Assembly: GCF_000004195.4 (NCBI RefSeq)
Contig: NC_030677.2
Coordinates: 65,310,222 to 65,374,221, forward strand
Length of the DNA stretch: 64,000 bases
Reading direction: 5' to 3'
Source of the DNA: Xenopus tropicalis
Lineage: Eukaryota > Chordata > Amphibia > Anura > Pipidae
The notes under the pieces are model-generated. The model did not search any database and was not told the origin of the DNA. It saw nothing but the letters and a program-made list of their open reading frames with translations. Each line of letters begins with the position of its first letter. Position 1 is the stretch's first letter. Position numbers and translations under genes: made by a program. Shown in pieces: positions 1 to 11,165 of this stretch.

Positions 1-274
1 GAAGTGGAAAGACAGCACTTTGTACAGAGCTGCTTTGGCCAAGTTCACCTGCTGGCTTGCAGAGGGGAGTACATCGTCATGCTCTAGCATATCATTTTTG
101 CAGAGCGCAGGACTCGGACACAATGTGCGTTGGAAGCTTTATTAGAAGTTTGGTTGATCAGATCTGTCAAGGTGGACTAATGCCAGGTTTTGAAGACAAG
201 TTAAATGACCCTTCTGTTCAGAGCCTGTTGCAGCCAGGAGAATGTGAACGGAACCCTTCAGAGGCATTTAAAAG
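1..274 (+). CDS. ankrd50: ankrd50 coding exon, P-loop NTPase start (partial, 5' cut by window)
   Basis: Internal coding exon of ankyrin repeat domain protein 50. It reads in frame from base 3 with Ser-Gly-Lys-Thr, the end of a Walker A (GxxxxGKT) motif, so the window starts inside the nucleotide-binding loop of the NACHT/STAND-like NTPase module. The following residues ([20 protein letters not shown], then [13 protein letters not shown] and [15 protein letters not shown]) match what I know of vertebrate ANKRD50. The exon ends AAAAG|GTATAT at 274, after two bases of an Arg codon (phase 2). The next constitutive exon resumes with G-TGT. The methionine at 57 is internal and not a start; the true start and promoter lie upstream. 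The protein is cytoplasmic and endosome-associated in mammals. Confidence 0.9.
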
Positions 275-540
275 GTATATTGCTTGAAATGTGCAGAAGT
301 GATAGACATGTAAAACTTTTCTTATTCTATGGCATATACCTATAAGGTGTAACCTAACATTTCTAAGCTTGAGTATCACAAAAAACTAAATGTGACAGAC
401 AGTGCTTTAAAGGTAATCATGCATCTTATTTGATTTACATAAATTGCGTAACCAGGCAGAATACTGGAATTGTTAAATTAAATTACTTAGAATGGTTTCA
501 GTTAAAAATTGGTGCTATGTATTTTGTAAAACATTTTCAG

Positions 541-609
541 GCCCATGAACTACAATGAGAGGTTCATAAATGAGCATCCGGTTCTTCTGGACCAGTTGGA
601 ATCTGGCAA
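541..609 (+). CDS. candidate 69-nt cassette exon in ankrd50 intron
   Basis: An acceptor (ACATTTTCAG) at 540 is followed by 69 nt with no stop in the ankrd50 frame, then a possible donor CAA|GTAGCC. The length is a multiple of three and the phase is 2-2, so inclusion would add 23 residues (core PMNYNERFINEHPVLLDQLE) between the AFKR and CVLLPL segments without a frame shift. If the weak donor were skipped, the next codon is TAG at 610-612 and the exon would act as a premature stop. I do not know this peptide from ANKRD50 in other vertebrates. The pyrimidine tract is poor and the donor is non-consensus, so this is a candidate only. Confidence 0.3.
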
Positions 610-1164
610 GTAGCCCAAGCTTTGTCTTTTTTAACAATCCTACCAAAACACTTAGACTTTCCAAAAACAGCACTTTTCCTGGATACAAAAGTGTAGCAAA
701 AGTATATTGTTAATTATTATTGTTATTTTATTAGTAATTAAAGTAGTCGCTTACCCTTAAACACTTCTGGAGAAGGAAACCCCTACCCCACCATGTAAAT
801 CAGAGAGATTGACAGTTGGATGAAAGTCTTAGAGAAGACAGTACAGCATTAATCCCTACCAGCGGCGATTCTGGGACTGCTGCCACCCCCCCCCCCTCAG
901 GCTCCACACTTAGAACTGTAGCATTGGAGTGGGTCCAGAGGGGGACACATTGCTAGTGCAGAGAGGGCTATTGCGCTGAATTTTTGGCTCCTAACGTTAC
1001 TAGAAGTGGCTTTTTTGCCACACCTGGTAACTGGACACTCACTACTGCCTAAGGTAAGGTTCTCACTTTGCCTCATGGCAGAAGCGGCCCTGAGCCCTAC
1101 TGTACATGCCCATTCCCTACGTCAATTATTTGCATACCATTAATCCTCATGGCAGCCAGTGGTT

Positions 1165-1533
1165 TTAAAGAGATACCGACACCAGAAATTAAACCTTTTT
1201 TTTACATCTATCATAACATTGTCTTTGCATGACCTTCATTTTTGCCATAAAAGTATTTGCCCAATGCTTTTATATTACTCATCTGATCCCCCATGTTCCC
1301 CTATTAGGGGGCTGCCATATTTGTCCAGCAGGAGGCTGTTAGCATTAGAAGCTGTAACTGACAGGCTGAGAAGGGACAGTCGGGTTGGTAAAACAGTCAG
1401 GTTTAGGAACTTCAAGTAACAATTAGTTACAAAAGCAAATCTCTCAGCGAAAATCAATCAACATGACCTATAGGCAACTTTTTATGTACATTCATATTTT
1501 GAGGAGTCATTTTTTGTGTCATTATCACTTTAA
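1165..1533. mobile_element. T2-type (TTAA) non-autonomous element, copy 1
   Basis: Begins TTAAAGAGATACCGACACCA and ends with a degenerate inverted copy (GTGTCATTATCACTTTAA), with TTAA at both ends. The copy at 14871-15233 aligns with it through most of the interior. TTAAAG termini with TTAA targets fit the Xenopus T2/Kolobok-type families. Confidence 0.75.
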
Positions 1534-1719
1534 TGCTATGTATACAATCCAATTTTGCTACACTATAGTTTTTGAAAAAGGGCTTCTTTTGTAAAATACT
1601 ACCACTTTGGCCTTTAACCTAGTTAAAAGGTTAGCATCCCCTTTAAGCCTAATATTCATTTCAAAATAAAGGTCTGTCAGGCTTAGCCACTAAGGTATGA
1701 CTGGTAGTTATGAGCCTAA

Positions 1720-2045
1720 AGCTGGCCATACACGTGGCGATCTGACGATGTTTAGTGCGACCATCGTCAGATCCGCCACACACCATTCAGGGCTGAATCG
1801 GCAGGTAAGGAGGTAGAAACAATAGGATTTCTACCTCCTTCTGCCGATTCAGCGCTGAAGGGAGATTTTGGTCAGGCGCCTTCTATGGCGCCCGATCAAA
1901 ATTTTCAAACTGGTCCGATCGACGAGTTGGCCGATATCAGCAGCTTTCTTGCGATATCGGTCGACTCGCCGACATACCATACACACACCGAATATTGTAC
2001 GAAACGAGGTTTCGTACAATATTATCGGTGCGTGTATGGCCATCT
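1720..2045. mobile_element. PIF/Harbinger-like MITE (GGCCATACACG family), copy 1
   Basis: 326-bp imperfect palindrome with termini AGCTGGCCATACACG and CGTGTATGGCCATCT, flanked by TAA on both sides (1717-1719 and 2046-2048). A TWA target duplication is typical of PIF/Harbinger. Small ORFs on both strands here are palindrome artefacts. Related copies are at 17951-18234 and 25934-26260. Confidence 0.75.
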
Positions 2046-2189
2046 TAAGTGTTGGGTAATCTGACAAACCCACTTAAAATTCAGGTCTGAGATTGGAAGC
2101 CATAACATAGTGAGAATGATTTAATGAACAAGAGTTGAGAACTGAGAAAACAAGTTTATATAAAGGCCAGTGATTGGAGTAAGCGTCTG

Positions 2190-2430
2190 ACTGAGGCAGA
2201 GTTCAGTAACAGGCCAGGGGTCAGGGCTGGCAAAAGGCATGCAGAGTCAAAAAGACAGCCTAAAGTCAAGGCAGGCAGCAGGTAAGCGGAGTCAGAAAAC
2301 AGGCTGCAGGTAAATGCCAGGAGATCCACAGGAATTGCGCAAGGCAAGAGGACTGTAGCACGGGAACAAGGCAGGGAACAAGCTACCAGCAGATACTCAG
2401 AAACCGGAGTCAGTTAACTCAATGAATTGT
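2190..2430. repeat. degenerate LTR-like repeat
   Basis: A purine-rich stretch of repeated GGCAGG/GTCAGG/GGAGTCAG words resembles the internal part of the solo LTR at 54543-55135. No termini or target duplication are visible. Confidence 0.3.
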
Positions 2431-2943
2431 AAAGGGACTATATCTCTGCTAGGAAGCATATTGAACAAGAAACTCTGTTGCCAGAGGCAGGTTTGGGTTA
2501 ACAAGGTAGGCAAAGGAAAGGAAGCAGAAGAAAGGAATACTAAATTAGGGTAACTGATCAGCACCAGCAATAAAAGCCTCTTGTGGCTTGGTAGGTTAAT
2601 ACAGCAGCAGTTATGTGCACAGTCAAAGGATCAAATCCAGATATATCCTGACATACACAGTGCATACAGCAGTTGGATATTTAAAAACATGTTATTTTCA
2701 TCAATGCAAAAACCCATAAGAACCAGTTTGACTTTTTTTAGCCTAAGTTTGCTAGGTTGAACAAAGTTAATTATTGGCTTCTGTGGGTTACCAAACTGTT
2801 ATTTTTGTGACTTTTTTGTGTGCACATCTAAAGAGTCTGAATTATATTTAGAAAGGATTATTTTTTTTTACACTTTCACTTTGAATGTCTTTTTGACCCC
2901 ACTGATATAAAATTTAAAGCTTACCTAAAACAGTGATTCTTAG

Positions 2944-3206
2944 TAGGGATGCACTGAACCCCCGAATCCACCCTGATGGATTTGGCCGAATACCGAACCG
3001 AATCCTAATTAACATATGCTAATTTGGATCTCCAAGGATTAAAAATCTTTTCCCCTTAACATTTAACCCTTCCGAATGCTAATTAGCATATGCTAATTTA
3101 TGCTAATTAGAATTTGGTTCGGCCAGGACCGTGGATTTGGCTGAAACCGAAACCCTGCAAAAAAAGGCCGAATATCGAACCGAATCCTGGATTCCGTGCA
3201 TCATTA
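2944..3206. mobile_element. hAT-like MITE (TAGGGATGCAC termini)
   Basis: Termini TAGGGATGCACTGAACCC and an inverted GGATTCCGTGCATCATTA bound about 263 bp. The interior is palindromic, with repeated CCGAATCC and TATGCTAATT words. The TAG...GATGCAC ends resemble hAT MITEs, but I find no convincing 8-bp duplication. Confidence 0.55.
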
Positions 3207-4425
3207 GTTCGTAGACTTTATATGCAGGGTGCTATGTGCACAGATTTCATCTTTTATTACAGTACTGACAATCAATTAAATAACAATAATGATGAAGATT
3301 TCTTGAGCCTATGACCTGCTAAAAAACAGCAGAGCAGCCCTTGATTAAAAACTGTTTAGCAGTTTAGCAATACAATCCTGACTGTCTGATATTCCTTGGC
3401 ATATAAAGTATCAGAATTATAAAACCTATAGAAGCATAACTTTATTAGTTGAGCTTACAGTCCTCTATCACATTAACACACACAGCCGACTGTCCTTCCT
3501 GTGTTTCTGAAACAGGGAGAACATACACATTTCTTGCAGATTGTTTCCTGGTCATGACTGAATTCTGCATCCCTAAATACTTACGGGTATCAGTGCTAAC
3601 CAATGAGCCTTCGATTAGTGTGTACTAGTAGTGCGCAGGCTGTCCACAGCACCAATAATTTAGGCATGTTTAAGACTACAATTGTTTGTGTAGGTGACAT
3701 ACTGAACTCCTCTCTGGGCCCTCCCTACTGTTGATTCCATCCTCCTGTCACAGCCCCAGTGGATTTATTGTTCCTACCCCTGCCCCAACCACTCTGACAT
3801 GTCTGCTATTCTTTGCCTATCTGATGTCAATAGAGGGGACATCTGTATTAATCTTGGTGACAAAACAGGCTGGGCTGGATGCAGGCCAAATATTTGCAGA
3901 CCCACAGTAAATTGCAGAACTTATATTCGTATTATAGATTAAGTCAGCTTTTATACAAATGGTTCCTGAAACTGTGTAGCAGTTACCTACAGTTAGGTTA
4001 TGGAGCTTCCAATACTTTGTCATTCTAGTTATATATGCTGAAATACATTAAGGCAACATCTGGTGAATAACCCTGGTTAATACACCTGGTTCAATAGCAT
4101 ATACTTGCTGCTTATTTTTAAAATACTTGTGGTTAGCATTGCTGAAGTAGAGAAACCAGTTAGACCTGCATTCTTCAGAACCCTTTTTTGTCTTTACATA
4201 TATACAGATGCCCTTGCATTAGGTTACATATGGCAACATTTTGCTTAGTTGTAAAATAAAATAATTACTTTTATTTGCCCCCACTCAGGGGTTTACACCA
4301 AACATTTAGGCCTGGTAAAGAAGAGATTCTAAATTGCATGGCAAACCCTGTCTGATGTATTTTGTTATGATAAGAATATAATATTTGTCTGCTGGCACCA
4401 GGTTGTAATAATTGCAGTTAAGGGC

Positions 4426-4580
4426 TGTGACACACGGTGCTACTTGTAGCCAGCTACTTGTCACTGCTAAAGAAAAAAAAATGCCAGAAAATATCCTGCC
4501 ATAGACAATACTGAGAATTGTCTCTGCTAAAACACATGTATAGACAATTATCAGTATTGTCTATTTTGTAGCCGTGACAA
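4426..4580. mobile_element. foldback MITE fragment (GGGCTGTGACACAC end)
   Basis: Starts AGGGCTGTGACACACGGTGC, like the left end of the 19118-19380 MITE family. It contains an inner inverted repeat of ATAGACAATACTGA and its complement (about 4502-4565). The right end is not clear. Confidence 0.45.
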
Positions 4581-5288
4581 CATGGATGGTGGATTTTTCA
4601 ATAAGGCTTGGGCAGCCTCCCCAAACCTTTCTGACACCTTATATAACTTTAAAAAGAAAAAAAAAACTCTGCTCCCTTACTGACGTCTGGTGGTCTTTGG
4701 GTAAAGGTGGGTATTGCTGGTGGAAATCATATTTGCAATAAGGGGGGCTACTTACTTAATCACTGGAAAGCCAAGAAAATGTGCATTGCTTTACCAAGAA
4801 GAGATTCTTGAACTCACCATCTCAGAGACAGGTGAACCTTTGCTTTAAGGTGATGGCAGACAAGGAACTTTGTCTCCCACAGAAAATAACATTCTCTACA
4901 GGTGGGCTGAATACATTCGAAAGCATTTTCACGCAGTTATGCAATTCAAATATTTTACCCATGGTGATTACCATTCACTACACGAAAAGGTATTTTTGAA
5001 TGCTTTGTCACCATGCAGGTTGTGAAATTTCCCACAGGTGACAAAGAGCCCTGTGTGTCATCAACCTAAGCATAGCCATGCATCACGTATTGTTTCTAAA
5101 TTCATAATAGCAGGCATGGCACCTTAACAGACTAGACCTTTAGTGGAAAAATAGAGCTGTGCCACCTGAAGCTGATTACAGCAATACCGAAGTTTGTTAA
5201 CTTTTAGTTTGATATAGACAGTGATATTTTGAGACTACTTGCAATATTTTTTATTTTCTTTTAAAGCAGCTTTTCAGTTTGGAATTTT

Positions 5289-5410
5289 AAATTTGTGATT
5301 GCTATGGTCCCATGTACCCAAGCAACAAATTAAAAATTGGTAAGAACGTCTCAATCTTAGCAATTTTTAATTTGTTACTTGGGTACGTGGGACCATACCA
5401 ATCGCAAATT
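5289..5410. repeat. long intronic hairpin (about 50-nt arms, 22-nt loop)
   Basis: The arm AATTTGTGATTGCTATGGTC and onward (5289-5339) is followed after about 22 bases by its near-complete complement ending CCATACCAATCGCAAATT at 5410. Arms pair almost throughout with few mismatches. It is probably a small MITE, and in ankrd50 pre-mRNA it would fold as an extended stem-loop. Confidence 0.7.
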
Positions 5411-5569
5411 CTATAGCAGACCAAATCTGATCTTACAGGTGAATTTCGTAAACTGTTTACTTCTGCTAAATCTTTGCTCGTAACTGTTGCTGGCTGCCTA
5501 GCACAGCAGAGCTGGACCATGGAGCTTTTAATCAGATAAGCTTTCTTTATCCTTTATTTTAATTGTTTG

Positions 5570-5660
5570 TCTCTAGGGCCAAGTGATTGAATTAGCCTGA
5601 TATCACCCACCATAGATGGGCATGTCGGGAGATGATCAGCTAATTTGGCAACCACACCAA
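5570..5660. repeat. fragment of GGCCATACACG-family interior
   Basis: Contains TGATATCACCCACC, then ATGGGCATGTCGGGAGATGA, then GATCAGCTAATTTGGC. These match the inner part of the 25934-26260 element on the basis of shared words. No ends are present. Confidence 0.35.
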
Positions 5661-6272
5661 AAAATGAAGATTGTAACAGTCTTTTCAGAACATTATTCTA
5701 TTAAGTAATATGTGCATTGTTATATCTTAACCTCATAAAGTACCAAAGTTCACAGGCCTCCTAAAAGTATCAGTCTATCTCTGCTTAGTTACTTACATTA
5801 CCATCTTAATGTTCCAGCTGTTAATATTGCAGTTATATTCCTACTCTAGCTGGGCTGTTTTAAAGCTGCTGGTAAGTGTGCCCCTGAACAATGACCAGTG
5901 GCAACCAATAAAAATATTTGCTTTAATTGATCTACCTGCAGTTGGCTGAAAAATGCTATCGTAGATTGGTTGTACCTAATGTCTTTTAAAGTGTCAAACT
6001 GTGGGTGTCTCTATGATATAATCATAACTCTTGGTGAGTCTTGCTAATAAAGGCATGAAGGTCACATCAAATTAATTTGATGTTTATATCTAAACCACTT
6101 TTGTACTACCCCTTGCACGCTTACTTTGACTGGACTGGAGATTTTTCTGCCCCATGGCAAACTATTTTTTTCATAACAAAAAGTTTATTGAAGATTGACA
6201 CCTTTTGAATTTATTTTACATGCCATGACTGCACATGCTGGAAAATAAGTTCTGCACATTTTTCCCCCACAG

Positions 6273-6502
6273 GTGTGTTCTTCTACCTCTTTTGGCCATA
6301 AAAGCCCCTGCCCAGAGTCTTTTCATGGTTGTTGACTCTGTTGATGAAGGCTGTAACATTGTTGAAGGAGAACACAGACCCTCAGGTTTATCTGGAACAA
6401 TAGCAGATCTTTTAGCAACTCACCATGAGTTTTTTCCCCCATGGCTACTACTCATCTGTTCAGCACGCAAGCAAAGTAGAACAGTGACAAAAATGTTTAC
6501 AG
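6273..6502 (+). CDS. ankrd50: ankrd50 coding exon, Walker B region
   Basis: Internal exon of 230 nt, opened by acceptor CCCCCACAG and closed by a near-perfect donor ACAG|GTAAGT. The translation ([33 protein letters not shown], then [20 protein letters not shown]) includes hhhhDSVDE, a Walker B signature of NACHT/STAND ATPases, and a WLLLICSAR strand typical of the sensor-1 region. It enters in phase 2 (completing Arg) and leaves after one base of a Gly codon, matching the exon at 11166. The Met at 6235 lies in the intron and is not a start. Confidence 0.92.
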
Positions 6503-7430
6503 GTAAGTACAGTTACAGTTAATAACCTTAGATCAAGAGTTTGTAACCTTTTGTGTTAGGACCCTAATGTGGATCACACTGCTTTTTGTTAGGTATGGAT
6601 CAGTCATCATCCTCCCCAGATTTGTGTAGAGCAAAATCTCACTAATTCACCCCACATCTTGTAGGAAAACCGTGTTAATCGAAAACATTACAAAACAAGA
6701 TTTACTTCTATTCCTAATGTACAGATAATCAGACATTCCATTCTTTTATTTAGGTTGGGGGAGGTTGAAAGTAAAAATGGCATTTGCTATGTAAATTAAA
6801 TTTGAATGTCATGTGTGAAGTTAATGACCCTTCAGTGTTTTGTTTTCCTCATGCTTATTGTCGTATTTTAGTTAAAAAATAAAGGCATGGTCTGTCTGGA
6901 GAAAACCAGATGACATGTGAATTCTGCAGAGCTATGCAAAATATGTATTTTAACAAAGCAGCCCCGAGCTCACTGAAAGGCCCCTTTGCTATAACTGAAA
7001 TGCCTTGGGCTGTGCTTTTTTTTTGGTTACTTTCTATAGTGAGCAAAGGTCACACTAGTCTAGTTCTGCAGAGGAATGAAAGTGCTCAGTTGTAAAGCAA
7101 AGTTGTTTGTTGCACTCTCTTGGGTAGGAGAAGGAAAATGGCCAGAATTGAACTTCTGCCTTTTTTTTCTTAGACAGTTTTAAAATGAATGGAACCAATG
7201 TTTTAGATAGATTTTTTTTTTTCTTACCATACTGCCTGTAGACTTTTGGGAACTTTTCTCACAAACTGGCACAATTGCGTTCTGAAAGATTGGTTGTCTT
7301 ACATCTATCCCGTTTCTATCTTATTACATTTGTACCCATGGTAATTTATAACATTGCCCAATTGGATTTTTCCCAGGCTATAGTAAAATAAAGTCACTTG
7401 ATAAGTTTTGATGTGCCCCTGTTACCAGTG

Positions 7431-7705
7431 CAGGTATGGGATCACTTATCCGGAAACCCATTATCCAGAAAGTTCCAAATTACGGAAAGGCTATCTCCCA
7501 TAGACTCCATTAAAAGCAAATAATTTCTAATTTTTTAAAATGATTTCCTTTTTCTCTGTAAGATATAATTAATCCTTATTTGATGTAAAACAATCCTATT
7601 GGGTTTATTCAATATTTAAATGATTTTTAGCAGACTTATGGTATGGAGATCCAAATTACGGAAAGATCCCTTATCCGTAAAACCCCAGGTCCCGAGCATT
7701 CTGGA
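7431..7705. mobile_element. GGTATGGGATC element, copy A (right end truncated)
   Basis: Starts CAGGTATGGGATCACTTATC and carries the paired AATTACGGAAAG words and CCCGAGCATTCTGGA near the right end. The expected terminal part is replaced by unrelated sequence. Complete copies are at 32287-32612 and 33588-33905. Confidence 0.7.
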
Positions 7706-7854
7706 GGCTTCCCAGTGGGCTGCTGGTTTGATTTTGATCATTGGGATCCTTCTTAAAAGAACAGACAAAACAAAAGTTCAGCACAAGCCCTATACATTGA
7801 ATGTTTAAAAGGAGGGACAACTGTTCCTTTAGTACTCAGCAGTTTTGTGGATCT

Positions 7855-8065
7855 GGTCCAGCAGTAGTTTGATCGGGCCAAACAATCGAATTAGAACGGC
7901 GGGTATACGCGGCCTTCGATTTGGGGACCGCATCGATCTGACTAAATTTCAAACCTGCACGATTGCAGCCCAGGTGTCAGTTGGGCAGGCTTTAGTGCCT
8001 ATACATGAGCCGATAAGCTGCCGAATAGGTCTAAGGGACCGATATCAGCAGCTAGAATTTCTCTT
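7855..8065. repeat. end-less fragment related to the GGCCATACACG MITE family
   Basis: Shares GACCGATATCAGCAGCT and ATCGATCTGACTAAATTT-type words with the 1720-2045 element. No terminal repeats are seen. Confidence 0.35.
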
Positions 8066-8679
8066 CAGATTTATTTACAATTGTTAATTTCTGACATACA
8101 TAAATCAAGTTTTTGAGCTCTGAAGAATGCTTCTGTAAACTAACTAACTTTTTGGCATATTTCTAGAACAACATTTCTGGCACTAATAACTGCTAGTTTC
8201 TATCATAGTTATGCCAGTATTCTCATAATTTATCAGGGTTTTGTCATGAATTAAACAGCAGCTGACCTGTCCAAAATTGCTGAATAATCTTCCCTCTGAG
8301 TTCAGTAAGGACATTGCTTTTCTCATTGTGAGCATGATAACCTTTCATTTAGTATTCCACGTGAAAAGGTAGATTAAAGGGTTAGCTAAAATGGAATGCT
8401 CCCAATGATTAATGGCTGTCTTATTTCCAAGAATGCTTAGACAGAAGAGTTTCTGGTAATGAAAAACAGCTGTTAGCTTGGCATTGGATAATATTTTAAA
8501 GGTACAATTTCCCCCAAAATGTGGCACAAATAAAAACCAATGATACCAGTGTAGTTTCTAGATTACTTGCTATAATGTGTTGGGAATTAGAACCCAGGCT
8601 TGGGAAAACAGTAATATGATTACAGACTACTACTCCCAGCCTCCCACCAACAGAAAAGCCATGCGAGGAGCTGCTTTAG

Positions 8680-8924
8680 GCTGATGCCACACGAGGCGTA
8701 GGGCTGATATTTTCAGCAAGCGGAAAAACGCTTGGCGAAAATTCAGCCCTACGCCTGCTACTTGTGCCAGCACCCGAATGAATGGAATACGCTCGGGTGC
8801 AGGCACATGTAGCCAATATACGCATGAAAACGCGAGAGAATGCAAAGTCTTCCATTCATTCGGGTGCAGGCACAAGTAGCAGGCGTAGGGCTGAATTTTC
8901 GCCAAGCATTTTTCCGCATCAGCC
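8680..8924. mobile_element. PIF/Harbinger-like MITE (GGCTGATGCCACACG family), copy 1
   Basis: Palindromic 245-bp element beginning GGCTGATGCCACACGAGGC and ending GCATCAGCC, flanked by TTA at 8677-8679 and 8925-8927. Compared with 47213-47540 it lacks part of the right arm next to the terminus. Its ORFs are mirror artefacts. Confidence 0.75.
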
Positions 8925-11165
8925 TTAAGCTATAGCTCAAAACTTAAGGAGCTGTACAGTGCCTTTTTAAGAAAAAGTCTAAAGGTTTTCTGTGTTGCTG
9001 CCGTGTTGTTTAATGGGAAGTACAGCCCCACATCTGGAAGTTTGTATGTTCCTACTTCTTAGAAATCTAAATTCCTTTGTAGAGGAAATGGGGCATAGGA
9101 AGCTGGTTTAATAAGTGTACCTATTCGCATTATTGTAAATGGCCAATTCAGTGGCCCAGAGGGTTTGAAAAAGGATTTTGTTCTTCTTATCATTATATAT
9201 TATATAATTCAGACCATTGGGAAATACTATTTCTGCTTTAAATGCCTTCTAGCAATTGAGACTTGTGTGGGGTCATGCCCATATCAAAAGTAACAGAATA
9301 AGAGCAGCTACTGAAACCGTTAATGTTGCTAATAGAAATATTCCTTGCTGCTTATTTCTGTATGTCTTTACTTACCTTGCTAATTCCTAACATCCCTAAC
9401 ATTTTTTTTGCCTAATTTCTAACTAGACATGAATGCATGTGGTCTGTATTCTAGGGTTGTGGCAAAACAAAGTACCAATGGCAGGTTGTAACAATGTAGC
9501 AGTAAGCTAGATAGGGAAAGAAATACCATTTTAAAAAGGAAATAGGTGTTATGATACTGAGGTGAAATGAAGTTACTGGGGAAAGGTATAATACTGAGGT
9601 TTCTCTTTTTTCTGAGTATGGCCTGATTTCCCAAAATCAGGGCCTTCTGTGGGCAGCTTAGATTAGAATTTTAGGTGTCCATGTCATTAAAAATGCTTTG
9701 AGGAAAAAGTGCCAGTTGGTGGAGGACTGACTACTGCAACATTGTTTTAAAGTTACACATAACCAGCTCAGTCAGCCCTCTGAATAGCAAATGACCAATA
9801 CTTCCTTCAGTAGCAATGATATTTACAAATGACATTCAACTTAACAATTTTAATCAATAACGTATATATTTAAAAACTACACAGCAAAAAATAAGTTTGT
9901 TTTTTTTTCTTTTCACTTAAAGGAACATCGACCTTTATATATAAACCAAACAGGTTTTTATGCACTGCATCCAATTACATGTACCTTTTGAAACGATGTT
10001 GCAGTAGTAAGTCCTCTAACAAAGACTTGTATTTCTGTAGTGCCTTGCTCCTATAAAGATTATACTTCTTTACAGGCTTTTATTCATAAAAACATACAGA
10101 TTTGTTAATAACAGAATCTGCAAGGCATTGTGGCAACATGTAGTAGGGCCAGGCAACAAAATTAATATATAAACAAATTCTGTTTTCAGCAGCAATTACA
10201 TTTACAAAAATAAAGTTGATTAGAGTTAAATTACTCTTTACTATCCAGGATTGTAGAAAGATTATATACTACCACTTTACAGGAAATGTCTATAAACTGT
10301 TTTTGCAAAAAGAACTTCCTAAAGTAATTTTAGTATTTACAGTTAATTTACATTTTTTTATGGTTTAAAAATTGCTCTGAATCCTGCAGTTTCAAATTAC
10401 AACAAAAAAAATCTGGCCCGAGGCTCCAGATAGACAGCCCTGATCTACATCATCCAAAATAAATTTTCTGCAAGAGGTTCATGTGCGATTGTTTTGTCTT
10501 TAATCTTTTTGGGAGAGACTATATTTTTTTGGACCAAAAATGTTGTGGGTCAGTTTCATAAGGAGATAAAAAAAACACATGTATAGTAGCTGGTAGTAGA
10601 TAAAAGTACTCTATACAATTTTTCTTTAGTAAAATTATTTTTGATGAAGACTGTTCTTAAGAGATGACTTGGCCAACAAAACTGTATTACCACAAATCTA
10701 TCCCCTACTAAATGTGTTAATAATCATAAGCATTTTCTGTGGATATAATTTGATGTATTGTAAGGATTGTTTAAAAACATTAAAGGAATTCAGAATGCAG
10801 TAAGGTTTCCTGTGAGGAGTGGTTGCACACTGCAGTATTAATGGAATTTCCTGAAAAATAAACACCAGGAACTGTTTGCTAAGTTATTGTGTTTCTTTAT
10901 AAGCAAACACAACTTTAGAATTACTTGGAGATAATTTAACATCTACATAATATTAAAATGTATTTTAAACAGAAGGAAATCTTTAACCATGTAGCTTATT
11001 GTAGAAGTCCTGCTTTGATTAACTCTTCCCTAAGTGCAGCTTAGCTCACTTCCCCCTTAACATGTAACATAAGAGAGTTAGAGGTCTCCTTATATTTAAA
11101 GTATGCAATGTATATAAACTTCTGTTCTTATGAAATAGTAATACATTTTACAATTTCTTCTACAG

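Larger units (their letters stand above)
275..6272 (+). other. ankrd50: ankrd50 intron (phase 2)
   Basis: GT (GTATAT) at 275 and a strong pyrimidine-rich acceptor ending CCCCCACAG at 6272 bound a 6-kb intron. It holds a candidate cassette exon, a T2-type element, Harbinger-like MITEs, an hAT-like MITE and a 120-nt hairpin. Stretches 610-1164, 3207-4430 and 5660-6060 show no gene. At about 850-1100 there is a C-rich stretch with repeat-like character. Confidence 0.85.
6503..11165 (+). other. ankrd50: ankrd50 intron (phase 1)
   Basis: Donor GTAAGTAC at 6503 and acceptor TTTCTTCTACAG at 11165. It contains a GGTATGGGATC element, a fragment of the GGCCATACACG family and a TTA-flanked MITE. From 8928 to 11165 the sequence is AT-rich and I recognise neither a gene nor a repeat. 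Confidence 0.85.

Noticed and set aside
57..59. ATG taken as a translation start of ankrd50
   Set aside because: The same frame is open back to base 3 and encodes the end of Walker A, so this Met is internal.
6064..6083. Perfect 20-bp palindrome ACATCAAATTAATTTGATGT
   Set aside because: Short AT-rich palindrome with no context pointing to a function.
11108..11165. Upstream extension of the large ankrd50 reading frame
   Set aside because: TTTCTTCTACAG at 11165 is a good acceptor and the residues before it do not resemble ANKRD50; this is intron.
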